DNA of 64,000 nucleotides from Pycnococcus provasolii (taxonomy: Eukaryota; Chlorophyta; Pseudoscourfieldiophyceae; Pseudoscourfieldiales; Pycnococcaceae). Where the stretch lies: NCBI GenBank assembly GCA_938743325.2, contig OW568863.1:682001-746000 (forward strand). The letters run 5' to 3'. Positions 1-8,091 of this stretch are shown here, in pieces (the stretch's first letter is position 1; each line of letters begins with the position of its first letter). The position numbers and the translations under genes were made by a program. The notes below the pieces were generated by a model. It made no database searches. It had not been told where the DNA came from and saw nothing but the letters and a program-made list of their open reading frames with translations.

Positions 1-758
1 GTATTCGTTTTGCCGGCATAGCCGTAGATGAAGTGCAGGCTGAGCCCGGCACGTGGGAGCGAGTCGGAGCGTGGCCCGAGCACCGCTGAGGACTGGTCGA
101 AGCCGCCTGCTCCGTACGTGCCGCCTGTGTCTGTCCACGAGCTTGGTGGGTAAACCCCTTTCCTGCATGGTCGGTATACGATACGTCCGTCAAATTCATA
201 CGGCCCGCCAAGTTGATAAGGACGACGCTGAGTGTCTGACATGCTGAGGCGACGGTTTGCACCGGCGAGAAGGCTCTGCACGAAAACGTCGAGTGGCATG
301 TACCCGTGCTCATCTGTGCCGTACTTTAGGAACATCGCCTCGCCCACGTCCGTCGGCACTTCGACGCCGAGCTCGGACCACGCGTCGACGAAGTGTGGGA
401 GCGTGATAAGTCCGTTGAGAGGGCCGCGACCCATGTGTCTCTGCAACGCTCGCGTGACGATGCGTCGCTCGTCGTCGTCGAACCGTGCAAGAGCGGCGAG
501 CGTGATTGTCATCTTCCGTTCCAGCGCATTAACCGCCGCACTTGCCTGCTTTGCGGATGCAAACGGCTGGTTTGACGGCCCAGCCCTGCTCTTGCCGCTG
601 GTATTCGCATCTTGCAGGCTTCGGCGAAGGGCCGGTTGACCCCAGCGGTTGACTCCCCAGTACGCAGGTGGTTCCTCGCGCACGGACGGGTCTCTGTACA
701 CGAGCCGCTTTCTGTGCGTTCCGTCTGGCGCGGTGTACGGTTTGTCCGCGAAGCTCAT
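1..758 (-). CDS. EF-hand/HELP-domain EML-like protein, partial (C-terminus beyond left edge)
   Basis: An open frame runs on the minus strand from the ATG at 758 to the window edge (about 252 residues) without a stop. The middle (about residues 80-165) looks like degenerate EF-hand helices, with a segment of the type 'FLKYGTDEHGYMPLDVFV'. The last visible part ends in 'LHFIYGYAGKTN', which resembles the HELP motif that precedes WD40 repeats in echinoderm microtubule-associated-protein-like (EML) proteins. Algal proteins of this architecture are typically flagellar or microtubule-associated. The WD repeats would lie outside the window. The start is preceded by GAGACC and, further up, by a CTTGTG microsatellite. 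Family call moderate; the exact member is not known. Confidence 0.6.
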   Translation of the reverse strand, partial: MSFADKPYTAPDGTHRKRLVYRDPSVREEPPAYWGVNRWGQPALRRSLQDANTSGKSRAGPSNQPFASAKQASAAVNALERKMTITLAALARFDDDERRIVTRALQRHMGRGPLNGLITLPHFVDAWSELGVEVPTDVGEAMFLKYGTDEHGYMPLDVFVQSLLAGANRRLSMSDTQRRPYQLGGPYEFDGRIVYRPCRKGVYPPSSWTDTGGTYGAGGFDQSSAVLGPRSDSLPRAGLSLHFIYGYAGKTN

Positions 759-1147
759 GGTCTCGCGCGCCAGTCCTACGTTAGCCACTGCGTGCTTGTG
801 CTTGTGCTTGTGCTTGTGCTTGTGCTTGTGCTTGTGACGCGGAGGCGAGGGTGAAGTGGGAGGGAGGAGGAGGAGGAGGAGGAGGAGCAGGACGTGCCCC
901 GGCCCAGGGTGTTTGAATTCGCCGGCCGAACACACACTCGGAGGGTCAACGTTCATGCCCTTGCAAGCATGCGCGCATACAAACCCCGAACTATGCGTGC
1001 CGATGCCCAACCCCGATCAGACGGTTCGCGACTCTGGTGGTGACACCCCGGTCAGCCGGTCGGTGAGCTCCGCCTTTCTGCTGCGCCTCTGCCATTATTC
1101 GCAATCGCCTTGTCAACTACCAACCGGTACGCGACTCCAACAGCCTC
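759..1147. promoter_or_regulatory. Divergent intergenic region with two microsatellites
   Basis: This 389-bp gap separates the minus-strand EML-like gene from TRAPPC2L and must hold both promoters. It contains seven tandem copies of CTTGTG at 795-836 and a GGA-rich tract at about 861-893. The CTTGTG array is open in the EML-like frame on the minus strand (His-Lys repeats), so an N-terminal extension cannot be fully excluded. No other gene seen. Confidence 0.5.
795..836. repeat. (CTTGTG)7 microsatellite
   Basis: Seven perfect hexamer copies directly readable in the sequence, in the divergent promoter region just upstream of the EML-like start. Confidence 0.9.
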
Positions 1148-1594
1148 ATGGCGTCGGTGGCTGGCGCGGCTGTGCTCGGTCCAGACGCGTCGCCTTGGTT
1201 CCTCCAGGCGTTCACGTCAAACGAGGACGAACCCTTGAGGTTTCAGCGCGCCGTGCACTGCGCACTCGACGCTGTGCCGCCGGTGCAGGCGCTCTCGTCG
1301 ACCGCGCAGCCGTCGTCGTCAACGCCACCGCCTACAGGATACCTTGGAGTGATATTCGCATCAGCCGAGGACGCATGTGCGGTGTACGGATACGTTACTG
1401 CCACCTCCGTCACATTAATGCTCGCGCTTGAAGGCGATGACGACGTGCGAGACGCGGATATGCGCGCTGCTTTCGACAGGTTCCACGCCGCCTACTCTGA
1501 CGCCGTCGCGAACCCGTTTCATACACTCGGACAGCCCATTTCTTCGACAAAGTTTGTGCAGCGAGTGAAATCGGTGTGTCGAGGCGTTCGGTAA
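1148..1594 (+). CDS. TRAPPC2L: TRAPPC2L-like trafficking protein particle complex subunit
   Basis: A single-exon 148-residue protein of the size expected for the sedlin/TRAPPC2L family of longin-fold TRAPP subunits. TRAPP is a multisubunit guanine-nucleotide exchange and tethering complex for Rab GTPases on Golgi and endosomal membranes. The protein has the N-terminal beta-hairpin pattern, a short Ser/Pro-rich insertion at about residues 50-62, then 'GVIFASAEDACAVYGYVT' and the hallmark C-terminal helix with 'YSDAVANPFHTLGQPI' (family consensus around YTD..CNPFY..G..I). The ATG at 1148 gives a complete domain. The gene is convergent with the downstream minus-strand membrane protein. Confidence 0.8.
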   Translation: MASVAGAAVLGPDASPWFLQAFTSNEDEPLRFQRAVHCALDAVPPVQALSSTAQPSSSTPPPTGYLGVIFASAEDACAVYGYVTATSVTLMLALEGDDDVRDADMRAAFDRFHAAYSDAVANPFHTLGQPISSTKFVQRVKSVCRGVR

Positions 1595-1699
1595 CATAGC
1601 TTCTTTACCCTGTGAAATAAACTCAGTTGCTGCAGTCGCCGCCTTTTTTGTTCTTTCTTTTCCCTCCACCTTCCCTCCTTCTTATCGCTAACCTCAGCT

Positions 1700-2833
1700 T
1701 CACTCGTGCTTGCTAGGCAAGTCGAACAGCACGTTGAGCACGCAGAATATCGCGATACCCTGCAAAACACACAGAGCGTACCCCACCAACTTCATCTCCT
1801 CCCGTCCCTCAAGCGTTTCAAGGCACATCTGTGGCATGTCCTCCAAATGCCCCTCAACATCCAGATTCTGCTTGTTCGCTTCTTCGAGAGCTTCGCGAAA
1901 TTCATCGGACCAAGCCTTGCGTCTTTCCTCACGCTGCGCTCGCATTTCTTGCAAGCGTACTCCCGCACCACCAACCTCGAGCTGATGATACGCATTATCC
2001 TTCTGCCGCTGTAATGCGGCGTTCATGTTCGGCAGCTCGTGAATGCTGGAAAGAAGCAGTGCATGCTTATCAGCAAGCACCCCAGAAGTGTGCAGACTGT
2101 GCGCTTCCGTGCTGGTGATTCCCTCATGCTTGGCGAGCACATCGCTGGGTACGTGTGCGCTCGTTAGCGCAGACAGAAGAATTTCGTACTCCTGTGGCGT
2201 GAGCTCGCGATCTCTCTCATTTTCATGCTCACCAATCCGCCTTAGCACTTCCGACGCGGCATCCAGTCGATTCTCGAGCTGCTTGCGCTCCTCTGCGGAC
2301 GCCTGTCCATCCGCAGATCCTTGGCCAAGTTTCGTAGCTGCGCTCGGGTCGTCGACAAGCTCGCGTGCGAGTGCTTTGAGCATCTCCACCTTCGCCTGGA
2401 TGTACTGACGATCCGTCACCGCCAGGTTCTTCTGCTCGGCGCGATGGTGCACGACATGCGCCGTTCCATGCTGCACCATGTCGAGCAATCCTTCCATCTC
2501 GTCCAAGCGCGTGAAGAGAGATCCGAACAGCGCGTGGTGGCTCTGACCCTGCTGGCTTTTGGTGATGGATTCCACGCGAAGCTCCAACTGAGCCAGCGCG
2601 CAGTCCACCTCAACCTCTCGCGAAACTTGACCGATAAAACCAAATGTCAGCAGCATCGCCGCCAGAACGCCAACAAGGTACAAGCTCAATAGCGCGCGGC
2701 TTCGCTGGCGCGCACCTAGAATGCCAACAGCGGCTAAAGCCACCAGCACGATTCCGATGAGCTCCCCGCTCGTCGCTGTGTAGGCGTACAGATGCCTCGT
2801 GGCGGTGTAGAAGAAGGTGGCACCGCACAGCAT
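1700..2833 (-). CDS. Four-TM (tetraspanin-like topology) membrane protein with a long helical loop
   Basis: The visible frame gives about 377 residues from the ATG at 2833. Hydrophobic segments lie at the very N-terminus, at about 24-42 and 48-70, and one near the C-terminus (about 351-371). Between TM3 and TM4 is a roughly 270-residue charged, helix-prone stretch with many Glu/Arg/Gln heptads. The topology resembles tetraspanins, but I do not see the CCG-type Cys signature of the large loop. The start is uncertain: the frame stays open upstream to about 2900 without an ATG and the first TM would be more complete with those residues, so a short upstream exon with an acceptor near the CAG at about 2865 is possible. 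Function unknown. Confidence 0.55.
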   Translation of the reverse strand: MLCGATFFYTATRHLYAYTATSGELIGIVLVALAAVGILGARQRSRALLSLYLVGVLAAMLLTFGFIGQVSREVEVDCALAQLELRVESITKSQQGQSHHALFGSLFTRLDEMEGLLDMVQHGTAHVVHHRAEQKNLAVTDRQYIQAKVEMLKALARELVDDPSAATKLGQGSADGQASAEERKQLENRLDAASEVLRRIGEHENERDRELTPQEYEILLSALTSAHVPSDVLAKHEGITSTEAHSLHTSGVLADKHALLLSSIHELPNMNAALQRQKDNAYHQLEVGGAGVRLQEMRAQREERRKAWSDEFREALEEANKQNLDVEGHLEDMPQMCLETLEGREEMKLVGYALCVLQGIAIFCVLNVLFDLPSKHE

Positions 2834-3562
2834 CTGCAGCACGCAAAGCACTTGACACCATCCCTGAGCGAATTGAAGTCCGATCCACGAGTTTGTATTA
2901 TTGCGTTTGTGTGAGTGCGTGGGCGTTTTTATTGGTTGTGAGTGAGAACAAGCTGAGAAGAACGACTACTGCTGAACGTAGTAGTGTTTTGCTGATCCGA
3001 TCGAGCATCAATCTCGCTTCTTACCTGGCATGCGACTGCCCTGTCCTTGGACGTCGCGGATACGAGTATGTCCATGGTGGCGCTGTGGGAATTGGCGTGA
3101 CGAAGCAGACGAGGAGGAGACGGGCGGGAAGGGGGAAGGGAAGGGAAGGTTCAGGAAGAGAGAGAGAGTCACAAAAACGAAAGAGAGGCGGAGGAACCTG
3201 GAGGGGAAGCCGAGACCTGAAGCGACCTCGCTCAACCTCCTCGCTCAGCGCACCCACTCAAACCCCCAAATCAAACCCCCAAACGCAACGCCGACCCACG
3301 CCTCGATTGGCCGGCCGCCTGCTCAGCCGCCTGTTGGTAGAGCCAACGACCGACAAGCCTTACAAGCGCAAGCGGAGCACTCACGCGGACGCCAACGAAA
3401 AGCGTGCGCCAAGTTCAAACGCGCGGTGAGTGGTGCTACTAAGTGGGCTGGGTGGTGAACGTGAATGATGTGAACGGACGAACAACCGTCAGATCAAAGA
3501 AACTTCCATTCCATTACTGAATGAGAAATTCCAGGTCCACACTTGCACGCAAGCAGTGCAGC
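2834..3562. other. Intergenic region between two minus-strand genes, purine-rich tract
   Basis: About 730 bp that should contain the promoter of the four-TM gene and the 3' flank of Cpn10. It includes a strongly purine-biased block (about 3108-3215, GGGAAG/GAGAGA runs) and a CAAACCCC-rich patch near 3255-3290. A first exon of the four-TM gene may hide near 2865-2950. No convincing separate gene seen. Confidence 0.4.
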
Positions 3563-4040
3563 TCACTCGAGCTTCGCAAGGATGTCCTCGTCGCGGAAGA
3601 GAAAGTACTCTTTGTCGTCGAGCTTCACCTGCTGACCGCCATACTCAGGCAGCATCACTTTGTCACCGATTTTGACATTCAGAGGAAGTGTTGTGCCGTC
3701 GCGCGTGCGTCCTCCTGCGCCAGCCGCGACAACGACGGCCTCGTTGATCTGCATGTTCGTGTGTGTTTAGAGAGGGAACGGTTGTGAGGAAGAGGTATCA
3801 ACGAGAGAAATTTCCTGTGCGATCCGCGTCACGATGTTATGGATAGATCAACTCCCTACAACACTCCCGCCTACCCACCCACCCCCTCTCTCGTTCTTTC
3901 ACGCCAGATCTGCACGCGCAACTCACCTTCGAAACCGCAGAGTCGGGAAGGAGGATGCCTCCCGCCGTCTGAGCCATCGGCGCCACCTTCTCTACAAGCA
4001 CGCGGTCGAGCAGGGGTATGAATCTCTTAAGCGCGGACAT
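3563..4040 (-). CDS. Cpn10/GroES co-chaperonin, two exons
   Basis: Joining complement 3927-4040 and 3563-3748 gives a 99-residue co-chaperonin, the typical Cpn10 length. Exon 1 carries 'FIPLLDRVLVEKVAP' and the mobile loop 'TAGGILLPD'. Exon 2 carries 'AVVVAAGAGGRTRDG', 'VKIGDKVMLPEYGG' and ends with the dome and C-terminal strand 'FLFRDEDILAKLE'. The 178-bp intron (3749-3926) is phase 0 with a GTGAGT donor and a GCAG acceptor. It would cap the chaperonin cage with Cpn60. The lack of an N-terminal extension beyond the Cpn10 fold favours the mitochondrial matrix protein over plastid Cpn20. It is divergent from RTF2, with starts 232 bp apart. Confidence 0.9.
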
Positions 4041-4272
4041 GCCGACGTTTCGTGAGTGACGTAGCGCGCACTGAACTGGGGTTCTTCGAAGGAAGGTTTC
4101 CGCCTTCCAGACGCCAGACGCCAGACGACGGGGAGCGGCGGCGAAGAAAACAGGGAGGGGGCAGGAAAAGAGGGGGCAGGTTCGGCACAGAGTTCGGCAC
4201 TCGAATTCGGGGATTAAAACAAATCAATTGTGACGCCGCCACCCTCGCAGACAGCCCAACGCAACGAGCGAA

Positions 4273-5244
4273 ATGCCGGCCCGCGTGCTCGTCGTGCACG
4301 CACCCACGACGCGCGAGTCCAGCGTCACACGTGAAACGCACATCCCAATCGACGCTGACTGCGACGCCTCACACCTTGCGTGTCAAGTGGTGAACATACG
4401 AGCCGACGCATGTGAGCTGGACAGAGTCGACGGCGCGATGTGGGTGACGATTGATGGTCGACCGGACTCTCTTATATCCGCGTGTCGCCATGTTGTCGAC
4501 GGAGAACTCGGCTACAGAAGAGAGCATGTCATGCGCCTGAACGTTCGCGGATGCGGCGGAGGTGGCGACGGAGGCACGACTGGAACCGAGGACCGCGCGG
4601 TTTTCCTTGAGATGTACAAGGCACAGGGCGCGGGCTCGGTGGATCCCACGGAGCTTCGCGCCGCGAGGTGGTCGCGCTGTACTCTGAGCGAGGAAGAGCT
4701 GACCCCACCGCTGGTCATGGATGGCTTGGGTCAACTGTTCAATAAGGAGGCACTCATTAACGCCCTGCTCACGCAGAGCCTGCCTCGTCAGCTTCAGCAC
4801 ATCGCCAGAATTGGCGACGTCTTCGACGTCAAGCTCACGCCGAGCGACGAGTCGAAGACGACGTCCTCGTCGTTGAAGGGAAAATGTGGTGCTGCCACAA
4901 GTGCAGCAATGTTCAGTGGCACCTCGAGCTTGGATAAGTGTCTCTTCATGTGCCCTGTGACTGGCCTACCGTTCAATGGCAAATTTCGCTTTGTTGCCCT
5001 CTTAGAGACGGGCGAGGTTCTGAGCGCCAAGGCTGTACGCGAAATTCACTCGCACCTCAAGAGCGACGCTTACATTCCCATCTATTCCGAGGACAAGGAG
5101 GAGCGTGCATCGCTGAGGACGTCCATGGAAGCGCGTAGGCTGGAGCGTGAGCAGAGTCGCAAGCTCAAGAAGAAGAGGAAGAGACAGGAGGAGAAGGAGG
5201 AGGTGAAACAGGCGCCGTCAGCAACAAACGACGACAACTTGTAA
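4273..5244 (+). CDS. RTF2: Replication termination factor 2 (RTF2) homologue
   Basis: A single-exon 323-residue protein. Around residue 85-110 it has a Gly-rich 'LNVRGCGGGGDGGT' entry, followed by the paired RING-like halves characteristic of RTF2: 'RWSRCTLSEEELTPPLV' with 'LGQLFNKEALINALL', then 'CLFMCPVTGLPFNGKFRF' with a second zinc-free or partial U-box-like half. RTF2 acts at stalled replication forks and has also been tied to splicing. The first 84 residues are unusual and may be a diverged ubiquitin-like domain as in plant RTF2. The C-terminus is a basic Lys/Arg/Glu tail. TGTAA motifs, the usual green-algal polyadenylation-type signal, occur at and just after the stop. Confidence 0.8.
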   Translation: MPARVLVVHAPTTRESSVTRETHIPIDADCDASHLACQVVNIRADACELDRVDGAMWVTIDGRPDSLISACRHVVDGELGYRREHVMRLNVRGCGGGGDGGTTGTEDRAVFLEMYKAQGAGSVDPTELRAARWSRCTLSEEELTPPLVMDGLGQLFNKEALINALLTQSLPRQLQHIARIGDVFDVKLTPSDESKTTSSSLKGKCGAATSAAMFSGTSSLDKCLFMCPVTGLPFNGKFRFVALLETGEVLSAKAVREIHSHLKSDAYIPIYSEDKEERASLRTSMEARRLEREQSRKLKKKRKRQEEKEEVKQAPSATNDDNL

Positions 5245-5317
5245 AGAAGAATTGACGATTTTGTAAGTACTATATTTTGGCAACAACTTTACACTTTTTA
5301 CTGTACTACACAACAAA

Positions 5318-6526
5318 CTATTGCGTCGCCGAAGCTTGTTCTCCTGGCCTCGCCGTAGCAACGCATCGCACTCCCATGTGATAATTCCCGGTGTCCTTCT
5401 CCATGGCCAAGCGAGCGCTGACACGGTAGCGAAAGCAGTGCTCATGCCAGCACATGAAGCTGCCACCACGCAAAACTGCCTGATGCGCCGAGGTCTGGCC
5501 CGTGCTTTTGTCCACTGCAACGCTCCATTCCCACACATTCCCGGACATGTCGAACAAGCCAAATCCATTTGGAGGGTATGAAGCCACAGGCGCGCTTCCG
5601 TCGAAGCCATCTGCCGGCGGCGCGTTCGCGTCCTCTGTACGCTCGATGTACAAAGGGAATGCACGCGACCCATCGAATGTATTTGCACGTTTGTGTAAGT
5701 CGTCGTGCCTATTTCCCCACGGGAAAGTGCGATTTGTCAGCCCGCCGCGAGCCGCGTATTCCCACTCCACCTCCGTCGGTAGCCTCATTCCCCGCCACTT
5801 GCAGTATGCTTCAGCGTCGTAGAAGCTAAGGTGCACCGCGGGATGTTTCCAGCGCGCTCCTTCCCACGACGGAAAGGCTAGCACGCGTGGTGTTCCAAAT
5901 GCATGCGGTTTCTGCGCTGTGCTGCTCTTCTGCCGCGGCGGCGCTTCGTCGTCAGGCTTCACCACTGCTTCGATGTCGCTGTCAGACCCCTCCGGGTGGC
6001 GCCATGAAGCGCCGTGCACTTGCACCCACCAAGGCGTTTGCTGTACAGCCTGTGTCTCCTTCTCTGACGTAGTTGGTGATAAGAATGGCTCAAAGACGAA
6101 GCTCCATCCTTCCCGCTCTGCGGTGGTCACATATCCCGTGGCTTTCACGAATTCCGAAAACTGCTGATTCGTCGCTTCCGTGGCGTCGACCCAAAGGGGC
6201 GTAGCAATTTTCGCTTTCACAACGGGACCCTCTCCATCTTTTGGATATGGAGACTTTTCGGCGCCAAAGAAGAACTCTCCGGCTGGTACCCAGGCAGCGC
6301 CTTTTGGTGGCCATTCGTGTGTGCTTTGCTGTGAAGTCGTCGATTGCTCGCTGTTGGCGTTCGTCGTCGCCTTGCGCGTTGCTGATGCACATCCACATCC
6401 TTCCCCTCCTTGGTGCAAAGCGTGAGCATCGCACGAACCCTGCGGCTGCGCGTCGTCGTGCGAGTTTGCGAGCAGGGCGTGCGAGGCGAATACGCAAGAC
6501 ACGATCGCGAGGCGGAGAGGGGACAT
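5318..6526 (-). CDS. SUMF1: Formylglycine-generating enzyme (SUMF1-like), secretory pathway
   Basis: A 402-residue protein from the ATG at 6526, the first ATG of the frame, which opens a clear signal peptide (about residues 1-22). The FGE-sulfatase fold follows: 'GAAWVPAGEFFFGAE', 'DATEATNQQFSEFVKATGY', 'CKWRGMRLPTEVEWEYAARG', 'NGFGLFDMSGNVWEW'. The catalytic pair is intact in 'RGGSFMCWHEHCFRYR': Cys359 and Cys364 have the same spacing as human Cys336/Cys341. The enzyme converts the Cys of nascent sulfatases to formylglycine in the ER lumen, using oxygen and copper. It implies at least one type-I sulfatase in this organism. It is divergent from a secreted glycoprotein gene. Confidence 0.9.
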   Translation of the reverse strand: MSPLRLAIVSCVFASHALLANSHDDAQPQGSCDAHALHQGGEGCGCASATRKATTNANSEQSTTSQQSTHEWPPKGAAWVPAGEFFFGAEKSPYPKDGEGPVVKAKIATPLWVDATEATNQQFSEFVKATGYVTTAEREGWSFVFEPFLSPTTSEKETQAVQQTPWWVQVHGASWRHPEGSDSDIEAVVKPDDEAPPRQKSSTAQKPHAFGTPRVLAFPSWEGARWKHPAVHLSFYDAEAYCKWRGMRLPTEVEWEYAARGGLTNRTFPWGNRHDDLHKRANTFDGSRAFPLYIERTEDANAPPADGFDGSAPVASYPPNGFGLFDMSGNVWEWSVAVDKSTGQTSAHQAVLRGGSFMCWHEHCFRYRVSARLAMEKDTGNYHMGVRCVATARPGEQASATQ

Positions 6527-6833
6527 GTTGTTTTGACGTGCGGAGTAGTCCTGGTGTTTGGGATATGCGAGCCAGCTCGATGAGCCAACCTGCCCAACCA
6601 GGGGAGACCCCTTCACCCCTTGCCCAACCCCCGGACGGGAAGGACGGGACGTGCCTTTCGCTCCTCCCCCAGGTTCCTCCCCTCCCTCCCTCCCCTCCCC
6701 TTCCCCCGCGCACGCCCGGCCGCGCCAAAGTCATTTCGAAGTCCGACCAAATAACCTCGCGCAAACGGCAACGCCGAGAAGTGGGCCACCTTGCACGCGG
6801 CGACGCGTACCGGCTCTCGCGCGTCGCTTGCTC
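6527..6833. promoter_or_regulatory. Divergent intergenic region, pyrimidine-rich
   Basis: This 307-bp gap between the FGE and secreted-glycoprotein starts holds a CT/CCC-rich block at about 6660-6715 (plus strand). The flanking frames stay open across it, but without a better ATG. Nothing else recognised. Confidence 0.4.
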
Positions 6834-7946
6834 ATGGCGAGACAAAGGGAACGCGAGGCATGCAAGGCTGTGCGTGTCGTGGTTGCCTGGCTCTTGCTTG
6901 CGGCGAAATGCGCGTATGCGCAGACTGCTAACGAGAGTCCACTACTAGCGGACGCGGACGAAACGAACTCGACGAACGCAACGTCGCCACCGTATGAGGG
7001 AACGGCAGGTTGCCTTCGAGGGTCTACGCGACTGCGCGGTGGAGCCGACGAGGACGTAAGCAACACGCACTGCACGGTGTTCGGCCCCATGGCTGGCCAG
7101 GGTCGTTTTATCTACCGCCTTGTTTGGAACGACAGTCACAACTGCTCGGGTGTTCACGATGACGTCGAGTTGACGCCAAGTGGTACTTGTCGCCTGCGCT
7201 ACGTTCCCGCGATGATGCGTGAGCCGCTCATACGACGCGCTCTTATCGCGCTGGGCTACAACGGCACGAACACGACGAATACGACGAACGCCACTACTAC
7301 TTCACCTCTCGCGTTCAAGGTTGAGGCTGAGCATGGCTCCAAGCAAAGTGAAACCACCGGCGGCGGCGATGAAGTGCCCTACGAAGACGAGCGGCTCGTT
7401 GAACTTGCGCTTGAGGGAAACGTCCCGCTCCTTGCACGCTTTAAAGCAATGCAATTCGTCAATACGACAGACGAGCTACAAGTGAGTGATGCCGACGACG
7501 AGAATGCGGGAGACAACGCCACGCTCCGTGATAAGGCACGCCCAGACGAAGTCAAGTTGCCCGACAAGCTGCTCGCCATATTAGCAAACGAATCATTCGC
7601 GGTGAGCACGTACACGTCGTGCACAGAGACACTCGGTGTATTCGAGAGCGTTTGCCACGTCGAGCGGTGCTCTCAATGCGAGGACGCGATGAGCAAGGAA
7701 AAGCTATTTCCTCAGTACAATTTCACGTTCGGACCACCGTTTGAGCGCGAGGCTGCGTACGCGTTTGACGCGGATTGGGGCACGACCACAAACATCACGG
7801 CCGCGTCGTCCGCATACCACTTTCGCGTGCGCTACGAGCCCGGCGTTTGCTATCGCCTCGGCGCGTCCAGGAGCGTGCGCTACGCATGCGCGAGCGACAA
7901 CTTCCGCGGCGTTTGCCCTCGCCTGTTTCCCGTGTGCTGGTCGTAG
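6834..7946 (+). CDS. Secreted Cys-rich N-glycoprotein of unknown function
   Basis: A 370-residue protein from the ATG at 6834. A basic n-region and the hydrophobic core 'VVVAWLLLAAKCAYAQ' form a signal peptide. The mature part has a high density of N-x-S/T sequons, including a Thr/Asn run 'NGTNTTNTTNATTT' (about residues 143-156), and many Cys residues. A C-terminal block with 'FRVRYEPGVCYRLG' ends in a Cys-rich tail. No transmembrane anchor is evident at the C-terminus. I do not recognise a family; a cell-wall or surface role is possible. It is divergent from the FGE gene; both products enter the secretory route. Confidence 0.6.
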   Translation: MARQREREACKAVRVVVAWLLLAAKCAYAQTANESPLLADADETNSTNATSPPYEGTAGCLRGSTRLRGGADEDVSNTHCTVFGPMAGQGRFIYRLVWNDSHNCSGVHDDVELTPSGTCRLRYVPAMMREPLIRRALIALGYNGTNTTNTTNATTTSPLAFKVEAEHGSKQSETTGGGDEVPYEDERLVELALEGNVPLLARFKAMQFVNTTDELQVSDADDENAGDNATLRDKARPDEVKLPDKLLAILANESFAVSTYTSCTETLGVFESVCHVERCSQCEDAMSKEKLFPQYNFTFGPPFEREAAYAFDADWGTTTNITAASSAYHFRVRYEPGVCYRLGASRSVRYACASDNFRGVCPRLFPVCWS

Positions 7947-8091
7947 TGCATTGTGTAGTAGTCTTCGGCGCGTCTGTATTTTTATTTCTACTTGCAGTAA
8001 ATATAGTCCTTATCTTTTGTACCGTCTCTTCGTGTACTTCTTTACTTAGTTATTATTTTGCCTTCTGATTCACTTTCCCATACCAGGCACT

